Assembly: GCF_000312505.2 (NCBI RefSeq)
Contig: NZ_HG326227.1
Span: 124,001-188,000, forward strand
DNA: 64,000 nucleotides
Direction of reading: 5' to 3'
DNA from: Fenollaria massiliensis
GTDB taxonomy: Bacteria > Bacillota > Clostridia > Tissierellales > Peptoniphilaceae
Position numbers and translations under genes: made by a program. Positions 43,853 to 53,116 of this stretch are shown here, piece after piece; positions within the stretch are counted from its first letter, which is position 1; every line of letters starts with the position of its first letter. The notes beneath the pieces were generated by a model that did no database searches, was not told the DNA's origin, and saw only the letters and a program-made list of their open reading frames with translations.

Positions 43853-46477
43853 ATGAAAAATTTAGAAAAATCATATAATCCAGCTGATTTTGAAGATAAT
43901 ATTTATAAATTTTGGATGGACAATGAATATTTCAAGCCAAGCACTGACGATAGTAAAGAATCTTTTACCATCATCATGCCGCCACCAAACGTAACAGGTA
44001 ACCTTCATCTTGGTCATGCACTTAATGGTACAATACAAGATATAGTTATCAGATATAAGAGAATGCAAGGCTACAACGCACTTTGGCTACCAGGAACTGA
44101 CCATGCATCCATTTCTACTGAAGCAAAAGTTGTTGAAAAGCTTAAAAAAGAAGGCATTAAGAAGAGCGACTTAACAAGAGAAGAGTTCTTAGAAGAAGCT
44201 TGGGACTGGACTCATAAATATGGTGGCAACATCAAAGAGCAGCTAAAAAAATTAGGTTCATCATGTGATTGGTCTCGTGATAGCTTTACGCTTGATGAGC
44301 ACTTAACAAAGGCTGTTTACGAAGTTTTTGAAAGGTTATACAAAAAAGATTATATTTATAGAGGCATGAGGATAGTTAACTGGTGTCCACACTGCCACAC
44401 AGCTGTATCAGATACTGAAGTTATACATGAGCCACAAGAAGGAAAGATGTGGTATATAAAGTACCCATACTCAGATAAGACTGGCTATGTAACTATTGCA
44501 ACTACTAGACCAGAGACACTTTTAGGTGACTTAGCAGTAGCTGTTAATCCAGACGATGAAAGATATACTGATTTAGTTGGCAAAACACTTGATTTGCCAT
44601 TAACAGATAGACAAATACCAGTTATTGCCGATGAATATGTTGATTCATCCTTCGGTACAGGCTGCGTAAAGATTACGCCATCACATGACCCTAACGACTT
44701 CGAAGTAGGTGCTAGACACAATCTTGGTCAACTAATCGTTATAGATGAAGATGCTAAAATAAATGAAAATGGCTACGCTTACAAAGGTCTTGACAGATAC
44801 GAAGCAAGAGAGAGAATAATCAAAGACCTTGACGAACAAGGCCTACTAGTAAAGGTAGAAAAACACGAAAACTCTGTTGGTCACTGCGAAAGATGCAATA
44901 CAATCATCGAGCCATTAGCTTCACTTCAATGGTTTGTTAAGATGGAAGAGATGGCTAAAAAAGCGCTCGAAGCATATAGAGAAAACAAAGTAAATATAAT
45001 TCCTGAAAGATTTGGTAAAATTTATGAAAATTGGCTTGAAAACATCAGAGACTGGTGTATTTCCCGTCAATTATGGTGGGGACACAGAATCCCTGTTTAT
45101 TATTGTGACGACTGCGGTGAATACATCGTGAGTAAGGAAAAACCAGAAAAGTGCGATAAGTGCGGTTCAGAACATCTAAGACAAGATGAAGACACACTTG
45201 ACACTTGGTTCTCATCAGCTCTTTGGCCATTCTCAACACTTGGCTGGCCAGACACAGACTCAGATGATTACAAGAGATTTTTCCCAACAGATTTATTAGT
45301 AACAGGCTATGACATAATATTCTTCTGGGTAAGTAGAATGATATTCTCATCATTAGAACAAACTGGCGAGGTACCATTTAAAGACGTGTTATTAACAGGT
45401 CTTATCAGAGACGTACAAGGCAGAAAGATGAGTAAATCACTAGGTAACGGCATTGACCCACTACAAGTAATTAGTGAATATGGCGCCGATGCGCTAAGAT
45501 ACTCACTTATCACAAATAACGCTCCAGGTAATGATATTAAATATAGCGTTAAAAAAGTTGAGCCACAAAGGAATTTTGCCAATAAATTATGGAACGCATC
45601 AAGATTTGTTCTTATGAACCTTGATGATAGAGATGACTATAGCGCCCGCTATGACAAATTAGAAAGAGAAGATAAGTGGATAATCTCAAGACTAAAAACT
45701 GTTGTAGACGAAATCAACAATAATCTTGATAAATACGAGATAGGTATAGCAGCTGCTAAAGTACAAGACTTTATTTGGGAGGACTTCTGCGACTGGTATA
45801 TAGAACTTGTTAAGACAAGATTATACGATAGAGACAACATTAACGCTCAAAACGTTATTTTATACATCTTGGAAAATATTTTAAAGATACTTCATCCATT
45901 CATGCCATTTATCACAGAAGAGATTTGGAGCTACTTACCAAATAGAAAGACTCCACTAATCATCAGCGATTGGCCAAAGGATATAAAATATTACGAAGAA
46001 GAGCTAAATGATTTAGAATTAATCAAAAACGCTATCAAGGCAATTAGAAAGATGAAGACAGATATGAACATCGAGCCTTCAAAGCACTTCTCAATGCTAG
46101 TTTATCCAAACGATGAAGCGGCAGGAAAACTTTATAGTGATAGTGCTAATTATTTTAAAGACCTTGAACATATTGACAAAATCACTATACTTGATAATAA
46201 AGACATGATCAATAAAGATTTTACATCCATAATGATGACAAATGCGGAAATTTTCTTCCCATTAAACGAGTTAATAGATTTTGAAAAAGAAAAACAAAGA
46301 CTTAAGGAAGAAAAAGAAAAATTAGATTTTGAAGTAGAAAGACTTGAGAAAAAACTTTCAAATGAAAAATTTGTTAGCAAAGCACCAAAAGATGTTGTTG
46401 ACAAAGAGAAAGAAAAACTAGAAAATTACAAAGACTTATTAGATAAAACTATAAAGAGACTAGAAGAACTAAAGTAG
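43853..46477 (+). CDS. valS: Valyl-tRNA synthetase
   Basis: A class I synthetase. The HIGH motif is in PPPNVTGNLHLGHAL and the KMSKS motif is in GRKMSKSLGNGIDP. The CP1 editing domain has TTRPETLLGDLAVAVNPDD. A C-terminal tRNA-binding coiled coil (about 810-874) follows the anticodon domain. The length of 874 aa is normal. GGGAGG precedes the ATG; no T-box is seen. Confidence 0.96.
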   Translation: MKNLEKSYNPADFEDNIYKFWMDNEYFKPSTDDSKESFTIIMPPPNVTGNLHLGHALNGTIQDIVIRYKRMQGYNALWLPGTDHASISTEAKVVEKLKKEGIKKSDLTREEFLEEAWDWTHKYGGNIKEQLKKLGSSCDWSRDSFTLDEHLTKAVYEVFERLYKKDYIYRGMRIVNWCPHCHTAVSDTEVIHEPQEGKMWYIKYPYSDKTGYVTIATTRPETLLGDLAVAVNPDDERYTDLVGKTLDLPLTDRQIPVIADEYVDSSFGTGCVKITPSHDPNDFEVGARHNLGQLIVIDEDAKINENGYAYKGLDRYEARERIIKDLDEQGLLVKVEKHENSVGHCERCNTIIEPLASLQWFVKMEEMAKKALEAYRENKVNIIPERFGKIYENWLENIRDWCISRQLWWGHRIPVYYCDDCGEYIVSKEKPEKCDKCGSEHLRQDEDTLDTWFSSALWPFSTLGWPDTDSDDYKRFFPTDLLVTGYDIIFFWVSRMIFSSLEQTGEVPFKDVLLTGLIRDVQGRKMSKSLGNGIDPLQVISEYGADALRYSLITNNAPGNDIKYSVKKVEPQRNFANKLWNASRFVLMNLDDRDDYSARYDKLEREDKWIISRLKTVVDEINNNLDKYEIGIAAAKVQDFIWEDFCDWYIELVKTRLYDRDNINAQNVILYILENILKILHPFMPFITEEIWSYLPNRKTPLIISDWPKDIKYYEEELNDLELIKNAIKAIRKMKTDMNIEPSKHFSMLVYPNDEAAGKLYSDSANYFKDLEHIDKITILDNKDMINKDFTSIMMTNAEIFFPLNELIDFEKEKQRLKEEKEKLDFEVERLEKKLSNEKFVSKAPKDVVDKEKEKLENYKDLLDKTIKRLEELK

Positions 46478-46484
46478 GTGAGAG

Positions 46485-47459
46485 ATGTATAAAGAAAATA
46501 AATTAAACAAAACCGGTATAGACATCAATAAAGCTTCGTGGCTATATACAGTACTTTTTATTGCATACATCTTCCTAGGCTCAATGCTTCAAACAGTAGA
46601 CCTTTACCTAGGTTTATTCGCGGGCGAAGTGCTGATACTTTTAGTTCCAGTCTTAGTTTATGTTAAGCAAAAGAAAGTTAATTTCAAAAGATATTTTAGA
46701 CTAAATAAAATCACAGGCAAAGAAGCACTTACATCAGTACTTTTAACACTTTTAGTTTATCCACTAGTTGGAATAAGCTCGGCACTTTTAATCAAGTTCT
46801 ATAGCCTATTTGGCGAGGTAAGAGTACCACAGATCAACGTAAAATCAGGCGGAGTCATGAGCATATACAGCGTTTTGATTATAGGCGTGCTACCAGCCAT
46901 TTGCGAAGAATTTTTCGTAAGAGGCCTTTTGAGCGCACCAGCAAAAAAATCAAAGGGAAAAGTATTTACCTATGTATATACAGCATTATTATTTATGCTA
47001 ATGCATGTGAATCCATTCAACATAGTCGCGCCATTCATACTTGGATACGTATTTTCAGTTTTAAACGAAAAAACAAATTCACTTTACTCCTCAATGCTAG
47101 GCCACTTTACATTCAATACCTGCTCAGTTATACTTAGCATATTCCAAAAAGATTTGCTAGATAGCGCATCAGGTAGCGATATGAACGTATTAACACTAGG
47201 CGAAGCCGATTTAAACATAAGTCTTTTACAAGGCATATTCATGGTACTCATAGCCATAGTCATAATTTTTGTACTATATAGAGTTTTATCAAAAATGAAG
47301 ACAAAAGAAGTGATAGAAGAAACAGACTGCACTTTGGACGTAGAAGCGCCAGCAAAGTTCTCATACCTGCCACTAGCCTTTAACATAGTAGTATGGATCA
47401 TCATGGCAGGATTGCCTCTACTTATGTCACTAGGCATGATAAAAAATTTAGCAGTATAA
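46485..47459 (+). CDS. CPBP family intramembrane metalloprotease
   Basis: A 324-aa protein with about eight membrane segments. The CPBP/Abi motifs are in order: CEEFFVRGLL (EExxxR, near residue 142), LMHVNPFN (FxxxH type) and LGHFTFN (HxxxN/B). These build a glutamate-histidine protease site in the membrane, as in CAAX-type and bacteriocin-immunity proteases. The substrate is unknown. It starts 7 nt after valS and is the last gene before the tRNA operon. Confidence 0.88.
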   Translation: MYKENKLNKTGIDINKASWLYTVLFIAYIFLGSMLQTVDLYLGLFAGEVLILLVPVLVYVKQKKVNFKRYFRLNKITGKEALTSVLLTLLVYPLVGISSALLIKFYSLFGEVRVPQINVKSGGVMSIYSVLIIGVLPAICEEFFVRGLLSAPAKKSKGKVFTYVYTALLFMLMHVNPFNIVAPFILGYVFSVLNEKTNSLYSSMLGHFTFNTCSVILSIFQKDLLDSASGSDMNVLTLGEADLNISLLQGIFMVLIAIVIIFVLYRVLSKMKTKEVIEETDCTLDVEAPAKFSYLPLAFNIVVWIIMAGLPLLMSLGMIKNLAV

Positions 47460-47494
47460 TATTTTTAAAATATTAAATAAATATTAAAAAAGTC

Positions 47495-47523
47495 TTGACA
47501 ATTAAATCAATTTATAGTATCAT
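47495..47523 (+). promoter_or_regulatory. Sigma-A promoter of the tRNA operon
   Basis: TTGACA at 47495-47500 and TATCAT at 47518-47523 are separated by 17 nt. A 24-nt inverted repeat begins 2 nt after the -10 box. Confidence 0.75.
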
Positions 47524-47525
47524 AG

Positions 47526-47549
47526 ACTAGTCAGCACGAGCTGACTAGT
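47526..47549 (+). promoter_or_regulatory. Inverted repeat between promoter and tRNA-Phe
   Basis: Perfect 10-bp arms ACTAGTCAGC and GCTGACTAGT have an ACGA loop and end 2 nt before the mature tRNA 5' end. It covers the predicted start site and has no T-tract. It could be an operator, or a leader hairpin that shapes RNase P cleavage. Confidence 0.5.
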
Positions 47550-47551
47550 GT

Positions 47552-47627
47552 GCCCAGATAGCTCAGTCGGTAGAGCAGTAGACTGAAAATCTACGTGTGG
47601 CTGGTTCGATCCCGGCTCTGGGCACCA
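47552..47627 (+). tRNA. tRNA-Phe (GAA)
   Basis: The acceptor stem GCCCAGA pairs with TCTGGGC; the D-arm GCTCAGTCGGTAGAGC, anticodon loop CTGAAAA (anticodon GAA) and T-arm GGTTCGATCC follow. CCA is encoded. Length 76 nt. Confidence 0.97.
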
Positions 47628-47630
47628 CTT

Positions 47631-47705
47631 GCGGAAATGGCTCAGTGGTAGAGCATCGCCTTGCCAAGGCGAGGGTCGCGAGTTCGAATCTCGTTTTCCG
47701 CTCCA
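47631..47705 (+). tRNA. tRNA-Gly (GCC)
   Basis: The acceptor stem GCGGAAA pairs with TTTCCGC; anticodon loop TTGCCAA gives GCC. The T-arm has GAGTTCGAATCTC. CCA is encoded. It lies 3 nt after tRNA-Phe. Confidence 0.97.
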
Positions 47706-47712
47706 TTTTTTT

Positions 47713-47786
47713 GGCGGCATAGCCAAGTGGTAAGGCACAGGTCTGCAAAACCTTGACCACCAGTTCAAATCTGGTTGCCGCCTCCA
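47713..47786 (+). tRNA. tRNA-Cys (GCA)
   Basis: The acceptor stem GGCGGCA pairs with TGCCGCC; anticodon loop TCTGCAAAA region gives GCA. The T-arm has CAGTTCAAATCTG. CCA is encoded. It is the last gene of the tRNA operon. Confidence 0.97.
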
Positions 47787-47793
47787 CAAACTT

Positions 47794-47823
47794 GAAGCGT
47801 GTTTGAAGCACGCTTCTTTTTTT
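47794..47823 (+). terminator. Rho-independent terminator of the tRNA operon
   Basis: An 8-bp stem (GAAGCGTG at 47794-47801, CACGCTTC at 47809-47816) runs into a T-tract. Confidence 0.88.
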
Positions 47824-47845
47824 GCGCCTAAAATGCTTTTTGTGA

Positions 47846-47851
47846 TATAAT
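47846..47851 (+). promoter_or_regulatory. Extended -10 promoter element
   Basis: TGTGA directly precedes TATAAT, an extended -10 (TGn). It lies about 10 nt before the ribosome site of the DUF6873-like gene; no good -35 box is seen. Confidence 0.5.
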
Positions 47852-47867
47852 TATCTTAGGTGATGAA

Positions 47868-48566
47868 ATGATTGCTATAGTTGACAGAGCTTATTATGAT
47901 ATTCTTCGCTATAAGCTTAGTGAATTTAATATAAAGGCTTTTCCATCGTTTGAGAGTAAAATTTTGAAAGGGGCGGTCAAGACTCATCCTGATATGTCAC
48001 TTTTTAAATATGACGAAGAGACTTTAATTGCGAGCTGCGAATCTTTTGATTATTATAATGAAATTTTTAAAGGTACTAAGATAAATATCATCAATGCAAA
48101 TGAAGATCCTCATGAAAAATATCCATCTGATATAAAGTTCAATGCGCTACGCGCAGGTGATCACTTGATTTGCAAAAGAGATGTATGTGCTAAAAGCATT
48201 ATAAAACGTTTTGATGAGGAAAAGATTACAAACTCATCTCAAGGCTATGTGAAATGCTCTGTGATTGATATAGGTGGCGAGTATTTTGCGACGGATGACA
48301 AATATTTGCATGAAATTATAAAATCTTTGGGCAAAAAATGCATTTTGCTAGACAAGGGCTTTGTAAAGATTAAAGATTATGACTATGGATTTATAGGCGG
48401 GGCGAGTGGATATGCGCGTGATAAGATATTTTTAACGGGTAAAATTATTAGCGAGGCTAATAGGATTCGCTTGGAAGAATTTGCACGAGAAATCAATAAA
48501 GAATTGATTTATTTGACGGAATATGATATATTTGATATAGGAACTTTGATGATTATGGAGGAATAA
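47868..48566 (+). CDS. DUF6873-like protein (possible GME fold)
   Basis: A 232-aa soluble protein. The segments HPDMSLFKYDEETLIAS (residues 39-55), SQGYVKCSVIDIGG and DYGFIGGASGYARDKIFLTG match my memory of a clostridial family annotated as DUF6873 with a guanidino-modifying-enzyme (GME) fold. In that fold His, Asp and Cys residues line the active site, and HPD and CS here may correspond. Its reaction is unknown. It is 1 nt upstream of hisS. The ribosome site is AGGTGATGA. Family naming is moderate. Confidence 0.6.
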   Translation: MIAIVDRAYYDILRYKLSEFNIKAFPSFESKILKGAVKTHPDMSLFKYDEETLIASCESFDYYNEIFKGTKINIINANEDPHEKYPSDIKFNALRAGDHLICKRDVCAKSIIKRFDEEKITNSSQGYVKCSVIDIGGEYFATDDKYLHEIIKSLGKKCILLDKGFVKIKDYDYGFIGGASGYARDKIFLTGKIISEANRIRLEEFAREINKELIYLTEYDIFDIGTLMIMEE

Positions 48567-48567
48567 T

Positions 48568-49869
48568 ATGCTAGTAAAACCATCGATATTGCCGGGTACT
48601 ATGGAACTTTTACCTCATGAGCAATTAATTTTTAACAGGATGAAGGACATAATTAGAGAAACTTATGAACTTTTCTCTTTTTTACCTATTGATACGCCTG
48701 CTTTGGAGAAGACTGAGATACTTCTTGCTAAGGGCGGCGGAGAAACTGAAAAACAAATTTATAATATTGCAAATACTTCGACTGAGACATCTTTGCGCTT
48801 TGATTTGACTGTGCCTCTTGCAAGATACGTTAGTATGCATGAGCATGAACTTAAATTTCCATTCAAAAGATATCAAATCGCCAAGGTTTATAGGGGCGAG
48901 AGGAACCAAAAGGGTAGATACAGAGAGTTTTACCAATGTGACTGCGATATCATAGGCGATGAAAAGCTTTCAAAATTCTATGATGCAGAGCTTGTTAAAA
49001 TTATCAGCATTATATTTAAAAAGTTTGGTTTTGATAAATTCACTATCATGATTAACAATAGAAATATCATGAATGGTTTCTTAAAGAGTCAAGGTGTTGA
49101 AGATACTGTAGAGGCTGTTCGCGCGCTTGATAAGTATGACAAGATAGGTAGAGATAGCCTTGAGGAACTTCTTATTAATCAAGGTATAAAGTCTGATTCT
49201 GTTAAAAAGATTATTGATTTAATCGAGTTTGAAGGAACAAATGAAGAGACTATCGCTCACTTGGAAGGGCTTGGTATTGATAATGAAATTTTCTTAAAAG
49301 GTCTTGCTGAGATGAAAGAAGTTTTGGAAAATATCAAATTATTTAATGTTGATAAAAATAATTATAAATTCACTTTAAAATTACAAAGAGGACTTGATTA
49401 TTACACATCAACTGTTATTGAGACTGTTCTTGATGATTACAAGGAGCTGGGCAGTGTTGCTGGCGGCGGTAGCTATGAGAATCTTACTCAGTTCTACTCA
49501 AAGAGAGAGCTTCCAGGCGTTGGTATATCCATCGGATTAACAAGATTATTCTTCCAATTGAGTGAAAAGAACATTCTTCCAAAATTTGAAAGTGAAGAAA
49601 AATCTTTCTTGGTCGCTCCACTTGATATTGACATGAGCTACGCTATAAGCGTGTTAAATGAATTACATGAGTTAGGCGCTCACTCTGAAGTACTTTACTC
49701 CAAGATGAAGATGAAGAAAATTTTTGATTTTGCCGAAAGCTATAGCTTTGACTATATCATCTTCCTAGGACAAGAAGAACTAGAAAATAAGAAGTTATCG
49801 GTAAGAGACCTTAAGAGCAAAGAGAATATAAGCATTAGCATAGACGAATTGAAAACTTTAATAAAATAA
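48568..49869 (+). CDS. hisS: Histidyl-tRNA synthetase
   Basis: A class II synthetase. The N-terminus ILPGTMELLPHEQ, motif 2 YQIAKVYRGERNQKGRYREFYQCDCDIIG, the HisA box LQRGLDYYTSTVIE, and motif 3 GGGSYENL to GVGISIGLTRLF are all present. A C-terminal anticodon domain follows. The length of 433 aa is normal. It is unlike the HisZ paralogue, which lacks motif 2 residues. Confidence 0.94.
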   Translation: MLVKPSILPGTMELLPHEQLIFNRMKDIIRETYELFSFLPIDTPALEKTEILLAKGGGETEKQIYNIANTSTETSLRFDLTVPLARYVSMHEHELKFPFKRYQIAKVYRGERNQKGRYREFYQCDCDIIGDEKLSKFYDAELVKIISIIFKKFGFDKFTIMINNRNIMNGFLKSQGVEDTVEAVRALDKYDKIGRDSLEELLINQGIKSDSVKKIIDLIEFEGTNEETIAHLEGLGIDNEIFLKGLAEMKEVLENIKLFNVDKNNYKFTLKLQRGLDYYTSTVIETVLDDYKELGSVAGGGSYENLTQFYSKRELPGVGISIGLTRLFFQLSEKNILPKFESEEKSFLVAPLDIDMSYAISVLNELHELGAHSEVLYSKMKMKKIFDFAESYSFDYIIFLGQEELENKKLSVRDLKSKENISISIDELKTLIK

Positions 49870-49872
49870 ATC

Positions 49873-49903
49873 AATCCCTATACGAATAAGTATAGGGATT
49901 TTT
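49873..49903 (+). terminator. Rho-independent terminator after hisS
   Basis: An 11-bp stem (AATCCCTATAC at 49873-49883, GTATAGGGATT at 49890-49900) is followed by T residues. Confidence 0.88.
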
Positions 49904-49966
49904 ACATTTATTAAAGTATTACTTGAATGTAGCAGGTCTTTTGTGGTATAATAATTTTGAGGTGGT

Positions 49967-50977
49967 ATGATGAAAAAACTTTTATTAATAGTTTTATCTG
50001 CTCTTATGTTTTTCATGAGTTTTAATTCTTATGCAAAAAATATTGAAGAATCAAAAATCAATAAAATATCTGGCCTTGTTAACTCTGATTTAGAGGATAA
50101 AGTGTTTGAATTACAAGGAGCTAATAAGGATGATGTGAAAGCTTTATTCATACCAGCAAGAGAGGTATTTACAAAGCTAAACTTTGATATATATTGGAAC
50201 GGCGAGGACAAGTCTTGCTTTTTCAAAAAAGGTATAAAGAATATAAAGGTTAAGCTTGGATCGAAAAATTATATTACATCAAATAATAACAAGATCGAGC
50301 TTGATTATGCACCTATGCAAGTAGACATGAAGATGTATCTACCTATAGATGTTTTGTACTATTTACTTGATTATGATACATTTGTAGTCGCTGATACAAT
50401 TTATATAAGAAATGCGATTGATGGCATAAAGACTGGTATAGTGAATGAGGCTAATTACAGCCTAGCTTATCCAGTATTTTTCAGTACTGAAGATGTAAAG
50501 AGAGCATATAGAAATAAAATTAATGAACAAATCAAGAAATTTGTTGATGAGCACGTTGAAAAAGCAAAGAATGATGCTAAACTTAAGAAAATGTATTTTA
50601 CTTATGATATAGCAAGGTCTGACGAGAGATTAGTATCTTTATGCTTTTATATCAATAGTGTTTACAATGATGACTCTACAAACAGTGAATTTTATACAAA
50701 GACATTTAATTTCAATAGTGCTGAAGAGATTAAATATGAAGATTTAATTAAAAAAGATCAAAATGTTAGAGAGACGATACTTGAGGATTTAACTAAGACT
50801 GAAGAAGAAAAGAACAGCATTAGAAATAATATTAAGAATTATTATATCGTTGATAATTCTATAATCTTGTATTATTACAAGGATACGATTGGAAGTTCCA
50901 ATATAGGATCTCACTATGTTAGAAGTGAGGACCTAAAATTTTATATAAATGAGGAATATTTAAAATATTTTAATTAA
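49967..50977 (+). CDS. Exported protein with copper amine oxidase-like and DUF3298-like domains
   Basis: A 336-aa secreted protein. The signal peptide covers residues 1-23 (MMKKLLLIVLSALMFFMSFNSYA). Residues about 45-150 form a copper-amine-oxidase N-terminal-like (stalk) domain (FIPAREVFTKLNFDIYWN, PIDVLYYLLDYD), which in Firmicutes usually binds the wall or extracellular partners and carries no copper. The C-terminal half (about 165-336) resembles DUF3298/RsiV-type domains. Promoter-like TTGAAT, 18 nt, TATAAT and a GAGGTGG site precede it. It is followed by purE after 14 nt, an odd neighbour for a surface protein. Confidence 0.65.
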   Translation: MMKKLLLIVLSALMFFMSFNSYAKNIEESKINKISGLVNSDLEDKVFELQGANKDDVKALFIPAREVFTKLNFDIYWNGEDKSCFFKKGIKNIKVKLGSKNYITSNNNKIELDYAPMQVDMKMYLPIDVLYYLLDYDTFVVADTIYIRNAIDGIKTGIVNEANYSLAYPVFFSTEDVKRAYRNKINEQIKKFVDEHVEKAKNDAKLKKMYFTYDIARSDERLVSLCFYINSVYNDDSTNSEFYTKTFNFNSAEEIKYEDLIKKDQNVRETILEDLTKTEEEKNSIRNNIKNYYIVDNSIILYYYKDTIGSSNIGSHYVRSEDLKFYINEEYLKYFN

Positions 50978-50991
50978 AGGAGTGTAATTAT

Positions 50992-51471
50992 ATGAAGGTT
51001 GCATTAGTAATGGGCAGCATCTCTGATAAAGAGGTTGTTGAAAAATCACAAAAAGTACTTGATGATTTTGGGGTTGAGTATGAGACAAGAGTTATCTCAG
51101 CTCACAGAACACCAGAAGTAGCATTTGATTTTGCTAAAAACGCAAAAAAGAATGGTATCGAGGCAATTATAACATTTGCAGGTAAGGCTGCACACTTAGG
51201 AGGAGTCATAGCAGGACTTAGTACTCTACCAGTTATAGGAGTTCCTGTAAAGAGCTCTTTAATGGATGGACTTGATTCACTTCTTTCAATTGTTCAAATG
51301 CCTAAGGGCGTTCCAGTTGCTACAGTTGCTGTCAATGGCGCAGAAAACGCAGCGATACTAGCTGTTCAAATCTTAGCCATCAAATACGATGAACTTGCTA
51401 AGAAACTTGAAGATTATAAGGTTAAGATGAGAGATGACATCGTTAAAATCGATGCAGAACTTAATAAGTAG
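50992..51471 (+). CDS. purE: N5-carboxyaminoimidazole ribonucleotide mutase PurE
   Basis: PurE converts N5-CAIR to CAIR in purine synthesis. MGSISDKEVVEKSQ, the VISAHRTPE motif and GKAAHLGGVIAGLSTLPVIGVP are class I signatures. The length of 159 aa is normal. PurK, which makes its substrate, is not in the window. Start of the purE-M-N-H run. AAAGGAG precedes the ATG. Confidence 0.94.
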   Translation: MKVALVMGSISDKEVVEKSQKVLDDFGVEYETRVISAHRTPEVAFDFAKNAKKNGIEAIITFAGKAAHLGGVIAGLSTLPVIGVPVKSSLMDGLDSLLSIVQMPKGVPVATVAVNGAENAAILAVQILAIKYDELAKKLEDYKVKMRDDIVKIDAELNK

Positions 51472-51479
51472 GTAGAACT

Positions 51480-52520
51480 ATGGGATTAACATATAAAGAC
51501 GCTGGTGTAGATAAGACTAAGGGCTACGAAGAAGTAAAACTTATCAAGAGCCTTATCAAATCTACAAACAGAGACGGAGTTTTAAACGATATAGGAAATT
51601 TTTCAGGTTTATTCAAGATAGATCTTAAAAAGTATGATAAACCAGTATTAGTAAGTGGCACAGATGGTGTAGGAACAAAATTAAAGCTTGCATTTATCTT
51701 AGATAAGCACGACACAATCGGTATAGATGCTGTGGCAATGTGTGTTAACGACATCATTTGTCAAGGTGCTGAACCACTTTTCTTCCTTGATTACATCGCT
51801 TCATCTAAACTTATCCCTGAAAAGATGGCTGAGATAGTATCAGGTGTTGCTGAGGGATGCAAGATGAGTCATGCTGCGCTTATAGGCGGAGAAACAGCTG
51901 AAATGCCAGGCTTCTACGGAGAAGGCGAGTACGATATAGCTGGTTTTGCTGTAGGTGTAGTAAATGAAGATAAGATTATAGATGGCTCAAAGATTGAAGA
52001 TGGTGACGTTATCATCGGTCTTAGATCAAGTGGCGTTCACTCAAATGGTTTTTCACTAGTTAGAAAAATTATTTTTGATAATGATAAAGTTGATGTAAAC
52101 AAAAAATATGACGGACTTGATGATACTTTACTAAATGTTTTACTTACACCAACAAGAATTTATTACGATCCAATGATGGATATCATCGAACATGTTAATG
52201 TTAAGGCAATTTCACACATAACAGGCGGCGGCTTCTACGAAAACATTCCTAGAATGATTAAAGACGGCTACACAGCTGTTATAGACCTAAAAGATTATGA
52301 AATACCACAAATTTTCAAATATTTAATGACTTGGGCTGACGTTCATATAGAAGAAATGTTCGGTACATTCAATATGGGTATAGGCATGGTATTTGCTGTA
52401 TCTAAGGACGAATTAGCAAAAACTGAAGAACTTCTTAATAAACATGGCGAAGATTATATAATACTAGGTCATATTGAAGAAAAAGAAACTAAGGAAAAAA
52501 TATGTCTAAATTTAAAATAG
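51480..52520 (+). CDS. purM: Phosphoribosylformylglycinamidine cyclo-ligase PurM
   Basis: PurM closes the imidazole ring to form AIR. The motifs GVDKTKGYEEV, LVSGTDGVGTKLKLA, IGIDAVAMCVNDI, GGETAEMPGFY and HITGGGFYENIPRM are family signatures. The length of 346 aa is normal. It overlaps purN by 19 nt. Confidence 0.95.
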   Translation: MGLTYKDAGVDKTKGYEEVKLIKSLIKSTNRDGVLNDIGNFSGLFKIDLKKYDKPVLVSGTDGVGTKLKLAFILDKHDTIGIDAVAMCVNDIICQGAEPLFFLDYIASSKLIPEKMAEIVSGVAEGCKMSHAALIGGETAEMPGFYGEGEYDIAGFAVGVVNEDKIIDGSKIEDGDVIIGLRSSGVHSNGFSLVRKIIFDNDKVDVNKKYDGLDDTLLNVLLTPTRIYYDPMMDIIEHVNVKAISHITGGGFYENIPRMIKDGYTAVIDLKDYEIPQIFKYLMTWADVHIEEMFGTFNMGIGMVFAVSKDELAKTEELLNKHGEDYIILGHIEEKETKEKICLNLK

Positions 52521-53116
52521 CCGTTCTAGCATCTGGTTCTGGCACTAATTTTCAAGCCATAATCGATGCGGTTAAAGAAAAAAAGCTTGATGCTGAGATA
52601 GTTTGTCTTATAAGCGATAGAAAAGCTGCCTATGCACAAGAAAGAGCTAAGGACAATGGTATTGATACCTACTACTTTAGTATTAAAAAATATGCTGACA
52701 GCGATGAATTTAATCACGCAATCGTAGAAGTACTTGATAAGTATGAGCCAGATTTAATTGTACTTGCAGGATACTTAAAGATTTTATCACATGAATTTAT
52801 ACAAAAGTATAGAGGCAAAATCATCAACATACATCCATCACTAATACCAAAGCACTGCGGCGATGGTTTTTGGGGCATGAAAGTTCATGAGAGCGTTATT
52901 AAAGCAGGCGATGAGTACTCTGGAGCTACAGTTCATTTTGTTGATGAAGGAACAGATACGGGCAAAATTATTATACAAAGAAAAATCAAGCTAGCTGAGG
53001 ACGAAACGGCAGAATCTTTGCAGAAGAAGATTTTAAATGAGATAGAACACAAAATTTTGATTGAAGCGATAAATAAAATAATAGGGGGCAAAATTAATGA
53101 AAAAAGCATTGATTAG
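52502..53116 (+). CDS. purN: Phosphoribosylglycinamide formyltransferase PurN
   Basis: PurN formylates GAR using 10-formyl-THF. The motifs AVLASGSGTNFQAIIDA, INIHPSLIP and HFVDEGTDTGKIIIQ contain the active Asn-His-Asp set. The length of 204 aa is normal. Its start lies inside purM and its end overlaps purH by 20 nt, so all three are tightly coupled. Confidence 0.95.
   Translation: MSKFKIAVLASGSGTNFQAIIDAVKEKKLDAEIVCLISDRKAAYAQERAKDNGIDTYYFSIKKYADSDEFNHAIVEVLDKYEPDLIVLAGYLKILSHEFIQKYRGKIINIHPSLIPKHCGDGFWGMKVHESVIKAGDEYSGATVHFVDEGTDTGKIIIQRKIKLAEDETAESLQKKILNEIEHKILIEAINKIIGGKINEKSID

Noticed and set aside
47520-47811. Minus-strand frames across the tRNA genes resembling short database proteins
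   Set aside because: These are artefacts of translating tRNA genes; the tRNAs are unambiguous.
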